Part shown: positions 1 to 8,972 of the stretch, piece after piece
Position numbering within the stretch: the first letter of the stretch is position 1
Layout of the letters: each line of letters opens with the position of its first letter
Source: Tritrichomonas musculus
Lineage: Eukaryota; Parabasalia; Tritrichomonadida; Tritrichomonadidae
Direction: 5' to 3'
Assembly: GCA_039105265.1 (NCBI GenBank)
Contig: JAPFFF010000002.1
Location: 7,316,001-7,380,000 of the forward strand
Length of the DNA stretch: 64,000 nt
The notes under the pieces: generated by a model
Told to the model about the DNA's origin: nothing
Seen by the model: only the letters and a program-made list of their open reading frames with translations
Database searches by the model: none
Position numbers and translations under genes: made by a program

Positions 1-54
1 GCTGAATTTGAAGAGCTTTTTAATAACATTATTGAATTAATGAAAAACTGTTAA
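1..54 (+). CDS. 3' end of an unidentified gene (partial)
   Basis: Frame 1 is open from the window edge to a TAA at 52-54 and encodes 17 residues (ending IIELMKNC). The stop is followed by AT-rich non-coding sequence, as after other genes here. The fragment is acidic and helical-looking but too short to assign to a family. It could be a chance open stretch, because only 51 coding bases are visible. Confidence 0.4.
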   Translation, partial: AEFEELFNNIIELMKNC

Positions 55-432
55 ATATAAATTTTATTTATTTTGTTTTAATAAACAATTTTAGTTGTAT
101 TATTTAATATTTTTAAAAAAATATCTTCATTATTCATTATTTTACTTCATCAAATTTTGTTAATTTTAATTTTTGATTACAATGAAAAAAAAGATTGTTG
201 CCATAATATTTTCATTAATCGAAATAGTAGTGATAATTATAGAGGAATGGATAAAATTGTAACATTTCTTTGAAGATTCAATTAAAAATAATGATAATTT
301 TTTGAATGTAAAATAAAAGCAAATCAAATCAAAAAAAAAAGATTCTTATCACTCTTATTTCTAGAAAACAGAAACTTAAAAAATATTTCTAATTGAAAGA
401 TAAATAGAATTTTATTAATAATATAATATATA
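55..432. other. AT-rich intergenic region
   Basis: This is non-coding sequence between the partial gene on the plus strand and the 3' end of the Moco-sulfurase-like gene on the minus strand, so the two genes converge. I see no RNA gene, repeat or conserved motif beyond A/T runs. Confidence 0.6.
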
Positions 433-2580
433 TTATTGATCTTCAACAATAACATCACCCACAGCAATTTTAGCAACTCCATTTTCACAACCATCCAAAT
501 TAGCACCGAAAAGGATTCCAAATGGCGTTGTTCCATAGTTACTTCTCATTTCAACCAAATTTTTCATTTCTTCATAACTGACCTCTTCAACGCCAGGAAT
601 GACGGCCGAAGTCATGCATGCAACTCTCCATCTCCACAGTGTTATCGGTGTCCAACCAGATTTTGAACTTCCCATTTTCATCAATTTCTTCCTTCTTCCT
701 TCCTCAGAAAAGGCAGGAGCACCACTCATTACGAAGTTTGGATGCCATCTTTGGTCGTCAAAATTAGGGAAGGCAGCTTCAGTACTTTCTTTTGTTGTCA
801 AAGAGAAAGGGAACTTCCCCATATTTTTCTCGTTAACTTTGACAAGATAAGCATAGACACCAATTGTATCAAGCAAAAATTGAGAAACTTCGTTTGAATA
901 AACTTTTCCTTGTTTCTTGACATTTTCAGGCGCATTCAAATTCGTATCAGAAGGATCAACTTCAACGTCAAATTTTTTCTCATCATTATAATTCAATCTT
1001 AAACGTCTTCCACCTTCAATAATTGAAGCCGTTAATGACGCAACACCGAAACAAACAGGAGACGAAACTTTGTTTCCATCGTCATCGAGAAGAATCCAAC
1101 GACGATCAAAGAGAAGGCCATATTTATCGTAGAGAGATTCAGTTACCTCATAACCACGACAACCACTGATTGGCGAGACAATGATCTTCTCGATTTTCAT
1201 TGGAAGAACAATTTCATTCTTAAGTGGATCTGGGTTCGGTCCACCGTTTATAAATAAACGGCTCAAAATTTCGATAAATTTGTCAATATCAGAGGGAATA
1301 GTAGGATAACCGAAGGAGACACGAAGAGTGGCAACCGGTCGACCATGAACAATGCATAATGAAGAAGCACATCTGTTGTTTAAGCTGTTGTCCTCTCCAA
1401 ATGCAACAACTTCATCAGGCGACCATTTAAGACTTGAAAAAGTTGCACCTGGATTGCAATGACTTCCGCTTCGACAAACAACATTCAAAGCGCTAAAAGC
1501 AAACAAGACATCGTTGTGATTAACAACTGAATCATCATTGTTTTCATCGTCTTTCATTATGTTGAATGAAAATGTAGGATATTCAAATGTGTCTTGATAG
1601 AAACGGATGAGATTTCTACCACTAGAATGCTTCAAGTCTTTGGCTTTGGAATAAAATCTGTTTGCTAGGTTCTTCAAATGCTGATTGATTTCTTGTTCGC
1701 TTCCAAAACTTCTGCGAACTTTGAGGCCTTCCAAAGCAAGCATTAGATCGATGTAAGAGTTGGTTCCACCTTCGAGACGGCGTGAAAGAAGTGGAAGAAG
1801 TTTGAAACGGTTATTGTGAGCACAGGAATAAAGTAAAGTACCACCTGCTGGTGGTGGATCTATTAAGCAATCTGCTCGATCCCTTCGAACAAGAAAAACT
1901 CCACCGTGGCTACCGAATAGTTTGAGAAGGGATAATATTACGAAATCTGGCTTGGCAACGGAGAGATCACAACAAGTTGTTGATGCCGCATCAAGAAGAA
2001 CAAGGTTTCCAGACTCTTGTGCCATTTTGATCCAATCCGAATAAGGATATTTTTTACCATTGAAATTGGATACCATGGGAAAAGCGAATAAAGAAGATTT
2101 GTGATCATTTTTACTTTTTAATATGGTTTCGATTCGATTTATATCGTCGCTTGAAATACAACTGTATTTGATTTCTTTTTGAAAGCGAGTTTTGAAAAGT
2201 TCACAAAGACCAATGATTGAGTTGTGGTTATCATACAAATAATTGAATGAAAATTGCGTAGGATCTTCGATTTTGAGTAGGCTGGAAAGAGTTTGTGCAG
2301 CTGTTGATGTATTATGAGTAAAAATAACAATGTAATCATCTGGTGTTGCATTCAATCGAGATAAAAGCAATGAACGAAGTTGAGCAATTTCATTTGCTGC
2401 TTGGTTAATTTGAGAGGCACTATGTGGATTCGAAAGGACTAAATTTGTTAAATACTGATAACGCTTAACTTGTGATTGGCTTGAAGGCATTGCACCAGCA
2501 AAATCCAAATATAATGTATTGTTTAATTGAGGAAATTCCTTTTCTCTGAAAGACTGCAGGTAAGTTACTCTTTCATACAT
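433..2580 (-). CDS. Molybdenum cofactor sulfurase-like protein (NifS-like aminotransferase + MOSC)
   Basis: The protein has 715 residues. Residues 1-450 form a class V aminotransferase (cysteine desulfurase-like) domain. It opens with the family's DFAGA-type motif near residue 27 and carries the likely PLP lysine in LLKLFGSHGG near residue 220. A CRSGSHCNPGA cysteine motif near residue 360 marks the sulfur-relay region of Moco sulfurases. Residues 465-715 form a MOSC_N plus MOSC unit (KIEKIIVSPISGC and a C-terminal VAKIAVGDVIV). In eukaryotes such proteins turn the oxo form of Moco into the sulfido form for xanthine dehydrogenase and aldehyde oxidase families. The order and length resemble eukaryotic MOCOS, though it is shorter than the human protein. 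The ATG is preceded by an Inr-like motif, and a MULE sits 82 bp upstream of it. Family assignment is firm; the substrate in this organism is inferred. Confidence 0.85.
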   Translation of the reverse strand: MYERVTYLQSFREKEFPQLNNTLYLDFAGAMPSSQSQVKRYQYLTNLVLSNPHSASQINQAANEIAQLRSLLLSRLNATPDDYIVIFTHNTSTAAQTLSSLLKIEDPTQFSFNYLYDNHNSIIGLCELFKTRFQKEIKYSCISSDDINRIETILKSKNDHKSSLFAFPMVSNFNGKKYPYSDWIKMAQESGNLVLLDAASTTCCDLSVAKPDFVILSLLKLFGSHGGVFLVRRDRADCLIDPPPAGGTLLYSCAHNNRFKLLPLLSRRLEGGTNSYIDLMLALEGLKVRRSFGSEQEINQHLKNLANRFYSKAKDLKHSSGRNLIRFYQDTFEYPTFSFNIMKDDENNDDSVVNHNDVLFAFSALNVVCRSGSHCNPGATFSSLKWSPDEVVAFGEDNSLNNRCASSLCIVHGRPVATLRVSFGYPTIPSDIDKFIEILSRLFINGGPNPDPLKNEIVLPMKIEKIIVSPISGCRGYEVTESLYDKYGLLFDRRWILLDDDGNKVSSPVCFGVASLTASIIEGGRRLRLNYNDEKKFDVEVDPSDTNLNAPENVKKQGKVYSNEVSQFLLDTIGVYAYLVKVNEKNMGKFPFSLTTKESTEAAFPNFDDQRWHPNFVMSGAPAFSEEGRRKKLMKMGSSKSGWTPITLWRWRVACMTSAVIPGVEEVSYEEMKNLVEMRSNYGTTPFGILFGANLDGCENGVAKIAVGDVIVEDQ

Positions 2581-2585
2581 TTTTG

Positions 2586-2598
2586 ATTAGAAAAGTGA
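2586..2598 (-). promoter_or_regulatory. Initiator (Inr)-like element of the Moco sulfurase-like gene
   Basis: On the minus strand the sequence reads TCACTTTTCTAAT, ending 5 bases before the ATG. It fits the trichomonad initiator core TCAYW, where the A is the usual start site. The motif lies between the gene and the MULE insertion, so the core promoter appears to have been left in place. Confidence 0.5.
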
Positions 2599-2653
2599 TT
2601 ATATGTTTGAATAAGCTTATAAAAAATTGAGATAAATTGAATTTATTTTCAAG

Positions 2654-2662
2654 TTCAATCTG
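2654..2662 (+). repeat. Left 9-bp target-site duplication of the MULE
   Basis: TTCAATCTG directly precedes the left terminus (GGCGAAGTGACAAAC). The same nine bases follow the right terminus at 8424-8432. A 9-bp duplication is the hallmark of Mutator-superfamily insertion. Confidence 0.85.
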
Positions 2663-2850
2663 GGCGAAGTGACAAACTATAGAAAAAGTTACACCATTTT
2701 TTTCTGAGGAAAATTCGTTATTCTGACTTTTTGAGTTAATTGAGAAGGCATACAAAAAGTTCTAAAATTTTCTTGTAAAGTTTTGAAAAAGTTCACTAAG
2801 ATAAAACCATGAAAAAGCGCCATTTTTATAGAACTAAACCAATCAAAGAA

Positions 2851-3363
2851 ACCGAGATGACGACATTGCCGCCCATAGCAAGACCACGATCAGCAATGCT
2901 TAGCAGCTAGCTGGTTGTAACTGCGGCGAGTCGTCATCCGGACAAAGATATCGCGATTTCATCCGGAAGATCTGGAATGACGACATTGCCGCCCATAGCA
3001 AGACCACGATCAGCAATGCTTAGCAGCTAGCTGGTTGTAACTGCGGCGAGTCGTCATCCGGACAAAGATATCGCGATTTCATCCGGAAGATCTGGAATGA
3101 CGACATTGCCGCCCATAGCAAGACCACGATCAGCAATGCTTAGCAGCTAGCTGGTTGTAACTGCGGCGAGTCGTCATCCGGACAAAGATATCACGATTTC
3201 ATCCGGAAGATCTGGAATGACGACATTGCCGCCCATAGCAAGACCACGATCAGCAATGCTTAGCAGCTGGCTGGTTGTAACTGCGGCGAGTCGTCATCCG
3301 GACAAAGATATCGCGATTTCATCCGGAAGATCTGGAATGACGACATTGCCGCCCATAGGACGA
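2851..3363 (+). repeat. MULE left arm, outer block: four 120-bp tandem units
   Basis: Four units of exactly 120 bp plus a partial unit. Hand-counted GC is about 52 percent (62 of 120), far above the surrounding DNA. Each unit starts GATGACGACATTGCCGCC and carries the inverted partner GCGGCGAGTCGTCATC about 75 bp on, so each can fold as a dyad. It also holds the palindrome CAGCTAGCTG (AGCTGGCTG in the fourth unit) and two direct copies of TCATCCGGA. Repeated sites near transposon ends are often transposase-binding sites; that role is inferred here. Confidence 0.85.
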
Positions 3364-3565
3364 CCACGGTGGCAATAAAAAGATGAAAATAAAACAAACA
3401 AAAAACAAACAAAATTGATTATTTAATATTATTATTACGATTTTTTAATTTTTTTATTTTGATAAAGCTTATTTAAAATATTCTGAGTCTTCTCAGAAAT
3501 TTGTTAAATTTTTTTTTTTATAAATATATATAACTTTTTGAAAGAATTATGGTCTTTTTATATTT

Positions 3566-3697
3566 ATGGAAGAAGACCAAAATCTTTATTATTCAGCGAA
3601 ATATCTATCTCATACGCAAAGACCTAATTCTTTAAAAGATAAAGTTCTAAAATTTTCTTGTAAAGTTTTGAAAAAGTTCACTAAGATAAAACCATGA
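3566..3697 (+). other. Chimeric micro-ORF: transposase N-terminus fused to TIR sequence
   Basis: The frame opens with the transposase start (MEEDQNLYYSAKYLSH) and keeps 26 of its codons. At the 885-bp unit junction (GATAAAGTTC) it then runs into terminal-repeat sequence for 17 more codons before TGA, giving 43 residues. The transposase leader and putative promoter precede it, so it could be transcribed. An identical copy lies at 4451-4582. It is probably a by-product of the tandem amplification rather than a functional gene. Confidence 0.5.
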
Positions 3698-4530
3698 AAA
3701 AGCGCCATTTTTATAGAACTAAACCAATCAAAGAAACCGAGATGACGACATTGCCGCCCATAGCATGATCACGATCAGTAATGCTTAGCAGCTAGCTGGT
3801 TGTAACTGCGGCGAGTCGTCATCCGGACAAAGATATCACGATTTCATCCGGAAGATCTGGAATGACGACATTGCCGCCCATAGCAAGACCACGATCAGCA
3901 ATGCTTAGCAGCTAGCTGGTTGTAACTGCGGCGAGTCGTCATCCGGACAAAGATATCACGATTTCATCCGGAAGATCTGGAATGACGACATTGCCGCCCA
4001 TAGCAAGACCACGATCAGCAATGCTTAGCAGCTAGCTGGTTGTAACTGCGGCGAGTCGTCATCCGGACAAAGATATCGCGATTTCATCCGGAAGATCTGG
4101 AATGACGACATTGCCGCCCATAGCAAGACCACGATCAGCAATGCTTAGCAGCTAGCTGGTTGTAACTGCGGCGAGTCGTCATCCGGACAAAGATATCACG
4201 ATTTCATCCGGAAGATCTGGAATGACGACATTGCCGCCCATAGGACGACCACGGTGGCAATAAAAAGATGAAAATAAAACAAACAAAAAACAAACAAAAT
4301 TGATTATTTAATATTATTATTACGATTTTTTAATTTTTTTATTTTGATAAAGCTTATTTAAAATATTCTGAGTCTTCTCAGAAATTTGTTAAATTTTTTT
4401 TTTTATAAATATATATAACTTTTTGAAAGAATTATGGTCTTTTTATATTTATGGAAGAAGACCAAAATCTTTATTATTCAGCGAAATATCTATCTCATAC
4501 GCAAAGACCTAATTCTTTAAAAGATAAAGT
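3646..4530 (+). repeat. MULE left arm: second 885-bp tandem unit
   Basis: The sequence TCTAAAATTTTCTTG recurs at 2761, 3646 and 4531, giving an exact 885-bp period. This unit holds four 120-bp repeats, the AT-rich leader and the first transposase codons. Its outermost 120-bp repeat carries the variant GCATGATCACGATCAGTAAT, also seen at the start of the third unit and at the outer end of the right arm. The outermost left copy lacks that variant. Confidence 0.85.
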
Positions 4531-5087
4531 TCTAAAATTTTCTTGTAAAGTTTTGAAAAAGTTCACTAAGATAAAACCATGAAAAAGCGCCATTTTTATA
4601 GAACTAAACCAATCAAAGAAACCGAGATGACGACATTGCCGCCCATAGCATGATCACGATCAGTAATGCTTAGCAGCTAGCTGGTTGTAACTGCGGCGAG
4701 TCGTCATCCGGACAAAGATATCGCGATTTCATCCGGAAGATCTGGAATGACGACATTGCCGCCCATAGCAAGACCACGATCAGCAATGCTTAGCAGCTAG
4801 CTGGTTGTAACTGCGGCGAGTCGTCATCCGGACAAAGATATCGCGATTTCATCCGGAAGATCTGGAATGACGACATTGCCGCCCATAGCAAGACCACGAT
4901 CAGCAATGCTTAGCAGCTAGCTGGTTGTAACTGCGGCGAGTCGTCATCCGGACAAAGATATCACGATTTCATCCGGAAGATCTGGAATTGACGACATTGC
5001 CGCCCATAGGACGACCACGGTGGCAATAAAAAGATGAAAATAAAACAAACAAAAAACAAACAAAATTGATTATTTAATATTATTGTG

Positions 5088-5120
<33 letters not shown>

Positions 5121-5181
5121 ATTTTTTTTTTTTTGATAAAGCTTATTTAAAATATTCTGAGTCTTCTCAGAAATTTGTTAA
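4531..5181 (+). repeat. MULE left arm: third, inner partial unit
   Basis: This copy has three rather than four 120-bp repeats and a leader with an expanded T/A-rich tract around 5085-5135. It joins the transposase 3' end directly: the TTAA at 5178-5181 provides the TAA stop on the minus strand. It lacks the duplicated transposase start found in the two outer units. Confidence 0.8.
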
Positions 5182-7520
5182 GAGAAAAATCTGTTACCAC
5201 CTACAGCTAAATCTGCATTTTTCCAACTTGCTATTTTGAATTTAGATAAAAAATATATGACACCTGAATTATCGCATCTAGTTTCAAAAACATAGCGGAC
5301 AAAATTAGAAAAACATATTTTTTCGATATCATGATATGATAATTGAGGATACATTCCTTTAATTTCAGCCTTCGTTTCATAGTATTTTTTCTTAATTAAT
5401 TCGATGTCAGCATTACAGTCTTTTATCATTGAATCAAAATTGTCATCTTCGTCGTATAAATTTTCAAGTTTTAATTTTTCTTTCTTTTGACTTGTGTTAC
5501 TTTCTTCTTTCTTTTTTCTGAAAACCAATTTTTCATCAAGTGCTCGAAAATCAAAATGATTTCCAGAATATTTGGCATCATTTGGATTAATATTTGGGAA
5601 TTTTGGTAAAACATATGTAAAACAATTAAGAAACTCATTAATAAAAGAGCCTAATATATTCAATGATTCCTTATCAAACTTTCTATTCTTTTCAACTTCG
5701 TATATTGATATTATTCTATCTATATTTTTTCTATTTGATTTAAAAAGATTTTTTTCAAATTTATAATTGGGGAACTTTTTGAGAGATTGAACAAATAAAT
5801 ATTGAATATCAATTTCATTGCTATTTTTAACAATATTAAATATTTCTGATTTGCAAAAATTATTTAATATTGTATGTATGCAAGGAAGTTTCACTCCATA
5901 AATTGATTCAACAAAATCATCTTCACCACAATCACAATTTTCTTTTGAACATTTTAAATAATTATCTGGTCTCTTGCTAAGAATTTGTATAACTTTTTGA
6001 ATCATTTTTTGATGTTTATTTTGAAAAGAATTTCCACAAATATCTGAGTAATTATTTATATAATTTAATAAATAATTTACAATTGTTGTGAAACCAGTTT
6101 TAAATGAATGAGTTCCGGAATCTGGCAATTTTTGATTGATATTTCCGTGGAAACCTTCCGAATGATTTGAACAACGAGCTACATGGTGGTCAGAACGAAT
6201 CCATATTGCCCAATTAGCAATATAATAATCACTTTTTTTAATTTCTTCTTTATTTGGCATTCTTTCCACTTCATCTATATCTTTTAACATAATTTCAAAA
6301 TCTTTTAATTTTTGTTTTTTTTCATTATCTTGATCGGTATCGTCAAATAAAGGTGAATTTGGATCTTTTTTATATTCGTCCATTTCAACTAAAATAAATT
6401 CTTTTTCTTGTTTATATATTAAATATGTTTTGCATCTCAATAACCTTGCAACCCATATGCCTAATGATGATTTAGGTCCAAATATTTGTATAATATGACG
6501 ATGACAAAAATATTGAATATTTGAATGTAATTTACAGAACTTTTTGATAGGAGAACCTAAATCTGATAAAACAACTTTATTTTCAAAAACATTTTTATTT
6601 AAACAAAACTTATTTAATCCATCAAATAATAAATTATATAAAAAACGGTTCTCTTTAGGGCCAATTGATAATGCGAAAGGAAAACTTGAATTGAAATAAA
6701 TTGAATGGTATATACAAAATTTGTAAGGCTTAAGCGCATAAAAAGAAGCATCAATTTGCAAATAATGCATATAATTTATAACTTCTAAAGCCCAAGGCAT
6801 AATCCATATTATATTTTTAATAAAAGCAAAATCATTATTAAATTTAAATGCAAATCCATCGTCCTGAACTTTTTGAGTACTTATCTCAATATAAACAAAA
6901 CCAGGTAAATGCAATAAAATTTTATAAAAATCATCATAACCTTGAAAACTAACGGCTCTTCTACGCAAGGTTCTTTTATCTAAAAAGTTTTGAAAAGCAA
7001 ATTTTATAAATATTGGAAAATTAGAATTTTTTCGAGCTACGTAATTACAAAAAGTATAAAGCATTGAATTTTTATGTTTACATTGTTTATTCCAAAAATC
7101 TTGAGTCAAAAAAGGACACTCTTTATTTTTCAAAGTATATGGCGACGTCATGATACATTCTTCAAAATCAATAGTAACAACTTTCATAGTTTGGTTTTCA
7201 AGGAGTTGATCTCTAGCGAGAACTTTAATGGTTTCCAAATCGTTTTTGACAGTTATGCTAAATATTTGAATTTCAGTATTTATCTTTGATTTATTACAGC
7301 AACTAAACGAAAAAATGTCATTATAAACTCTTTTGTTGTTGCATATAAATTCTTTGGTTAAGCTATCGAGGAAAAGGATTAGCGAAATGATATTGAAATT
7401 CTGAGAATGCAAAGGAACAATTTCAATGAATGTTCTTAATCCTTTATCTTTTAAAGAATTAGGTCTTTGCGTATGAGATAGATATTTCGCTGAATAATAA
7501 AGATTTTGGTCTTCTTCCAT
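5178..7520 (-). CDS. MULE transposase
   Basis: An intact 780-residue transposase. The DDE/RNase H-like core is visible: first Asp in YLQIDASF (about D257), second in VVLSDLGSP (about D320), the CHRH motif near 339-342 that lies between the second Asp and the Glu in MULEs, and the catalytic Glu in CSNHSEGFHG (about E455). A CxxH-containing LPCIHTI segment lies near residue 580, where many MULEs carry a SWIM-like zinc motif. The start ATG lies inside the right terminal repeat and the stop inside the left one. A minus-strand AACTTTTTGAA sits about 40 bases upstream of the ATG and may be part of its promoter. All catalytic residues are present, so activity is plausible. It resembles the broken transposase at 42.9-44.7 kb. 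Confidence 0.9.
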   Translation of the reverse strand: MEEDQNLYYSAKYLSHTQRPNSLKDKGLRTFIEIVPLHSQNFNIISLILFLDSLTKEFICNNKRVYNDIFSFSCCNKSKINTEIQIFSITVKNDLETIKVLARDQLLENQTMKVVTIDFEECIMTSPYTLKNKECPFLTQDFWNKQCKHKNSMLYTFCNYVARKNSNFPIFIKFAFQNFLDKRTLRRRAVSFQGYDDFYKILLHLPGFVYIEISTQKVQDDGFAFKFNNDFAFIKNIIWIMPWALEVINYMHYLQIDASFYALKPYKFCIYHSIYFNSSFPFALSIGPKENRFLYNLLFDGLNKFCLNKNVFENKVVLSDLGSPIKKFCKLHSNIQYFCHRHIIQIFGPKSSLGIWVARLLRCKTYLIYKQEKEFILVEMDEYKKDPNSPLFDDTDQDNEKKQKLKDFEIMLKDIDEVERMPNKEEIKKSDYYIANWAIWIRSDHHVARCSNHSEGFHGNINQKLPDSGTHSFKTGFTTIVNYLLNYINNYSDICGNSFQNKHQKMIQKVIQILSKRPDNYLKCSKENCDCGEDDFVESIYGVKLPCIHTILNNFCKSEIFNIVKNSNEIDIQYLFVQSLKKFPNYKFEKNLFKSNRKNIDRIISIYEVEKNRKFDKESLNILGSFINEFLNCFTYVLPKFPNINPNDAKYSGNHFDFRALDEKLVFRKKKEESNTSQKKEKLKLENLYDEDDNFDSMIKDCNADIELIKKKYYETKAEIKGMYPQLSYHDIEKICFSNFVRYVFETRCDNSGVIYFLSKFKIASWKNADLAVGGNRFFS

Positions 7521-8423
7521 AAATATAAAAAGACCATAATTCTTTCAAAAAGTTATATATATTTATAAAAAAAAAAATTTAACAAATTTCTGAGAAGACT
7601 CAGAATATTTTAAATAAGCTTTATCAAAATAAAAAAATTAAAAAATCGTAATAATAATATTAAATAATCAATTTTGTTTGTTTTTTGTTTGTTTTATTTT
7701 CATCTTTTTATTGCCACCGTGGTCGTCCTATGGGCGGCAATGTCGTCATTCCAGATCTTCCGGATGAAATCGTGATATCTTTGTCCGGATGACGACTCGC
7801 CGCAGTTACAACCAGCTAGCTGCTAAGCATTGCTGATCGTGGTCTTGCTATGGGCGGCAATGTCGTCATTCCAGATCTTCCGGATGAAATCGCGATATCT
7901 TTGTCCGGATGACGACTCGCCGCAGTTACAACCAGCTAGCTGCTAAGCATTGCTGATCGTGGTCTTGCTATGGGCGGCAATGTCGTCATTCCAGATCTTC
8001 CGGATGAAATCGTGATATCTTTGTCCGGATGACGACTCGCCGCAGTTACAACCAGCTAGCTGCTAAGCATTGCTGATCGTGGTCTTGCTATGGGCGGCAA
8101 TGTCGTCATTCCAGATCTTCCGGATGAAATCGTGATATCTTTGTCCGGATGACGACTCGCCGCAGTTACAACCAGCTAGCTGCTAAGCATTACTGATCGT
8201 GATCATGCTATGGGCGGCAATGTCGTCATCTCGGTTTCTTTGATTGGTTTAGTTCTATAAAAATGGCGCTTTTTCATGGTTTTATCTTAGTGAACTTTTT
8301 CAAAACTTTACAAGAAAATTTTAGAACTTTTTGTATGCCTTCTCAATTAACTCAAAAAGTCAGAATAACGAATTTTCCTCAGAAAAAAATGGTGTAACTT
8401 TTTCTATAGTTTGTCATTCCGCC
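7443..8423 (-). repeat. MULE right terminal inverted repeat
   Basis: About 980 bp that reads, on the minus strand, as outer terminus, four 120-bp units, AT-rich leader and the first 26 transposase codons. It matches the left arm units in inverted orientation. The outermost 120-bp unit has the GCATGATCACGATCAGTAAT variant (seen here as its reverse complement around 8170-8215). Confidence 0.85.
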
Positions 8424-8432
8424 TTCAATCTG
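8424..8432 (+). repeat. Right 9-bp target-site duplication of the MULE
   Basis: TTCAATCTG directly follows the right terminus ...ATTCCGCC and matches 2654-2662. The next base is G on both sides, so a 10-bp reading of the duplication is also possible. Confidence 0.85.
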
Positions 8433-8958
8433 GCTGCTTAATAAAATATAAATATAACATTATCTTATAAAATTTCATGAGAAAAAATGCAATATATTTA
8501 TATAAGTATAGTAATAACTAAAAATAAGTTTAATAATAATGGAAATTATATTTAATTCATAAATCGATAATCAAAAAACAAAATTATGAAAGATTTGAAT
8601 AGAGATCTATTTAATATTATGCCTTAAAATCATAAAATACATATAATTAATGGAGTCATTTAAAATATGCAGTTAAAAAAATACCATATTTTAAAATAAA
8701 ACCAAAAAACTTTCATTCCAAAAATCAAAAGTTATATTGATTTGCTGTCTATACATAGAGTTATATGAAAAGTATTTATATAAATACTTTAATAGCGTTT
8801 TTTTTTCAATGAAAAATTTCCGATAAAATTTTTTGTCCGTTATAATATAAAAATTTCTGGGCATAAATTTTATAAAATTTTCTGAATTTTTTTTTATAAA
8901 TAGCCGAACAAATATGCCTCTCAAATTCTAAAAACTTTTGAGAGAAAATTTTATCACA
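8433..8958. other. AT-rich intergenic region
   Basis: About 525 bp of low-complexity A/T sequence between the MULE and the initiator-binding-domain gene. A 77-codon open frame on the minus strand (8691-8924) has the Phe/Lys/Tyr bias expected of chance AT-rich translation. I see nothing else. Confidence 0.6.
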
Positions 8959-8971
8959 TCATTTTTATAAT
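8959..8971 (+). promoter_or_regulatory. Initiator (Inr)-like element of the IBD-protein gene
   Basis: TCATTTTTATAAT lies directly before the ATG at 8973 and fits the TCAYW initiator core. A gene for an Inr-binding-domain protein that itself has an Inr could be autoregulated, which is inference only. Confidence 0.45.
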
Positions 8972-8972
8972 T

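Larger units (their letters stand above)
2663..8423 (-). mobile_element. Complete Mutator-like element (MULE) with amplified, repeat-laden terminal inverted repeats
   Basis: This is a 5761-bp DNA transposon. Left end GGCGAAGTGACAAAC and right end (reverse complement) GGCGGAATGACAAAC match, and the ends are flanked by TTCAATCTG on both sides. The right arm (7443-8423) holds the terminal ~190 bp, four 120-bp GC-rich units, an AT-rich leader and the first 26 codons of the transposase. The left arm (2663-5181) is the same arm inverted, repeated about 2.7 times with an exact 885-bp period; only the outermost copy keeps the outer ~97 bp. The transposase stop codon (TAA) falls within the first bases of the left arm. 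The intact reading frame and near-identical arms suggest a young, possibly still mobile copy. Confidence 0.9.

Noticed and set aside
2851-3363. CRISPR-like look of the regular GC-rich repeats
   Set aside because: The 120-bp units are directly tandem with no unique spacers and lie in inverted arms of a eukaryotic MULE with a target duplication; there are no cas genes.
8691-8924. 77-codon minus-strand reading frame
   Set aside because: Lies in AT-rich gap; composition is Phe/Lys/Tyr/Ile as expected for translated A/T sequence and no domain is visible.
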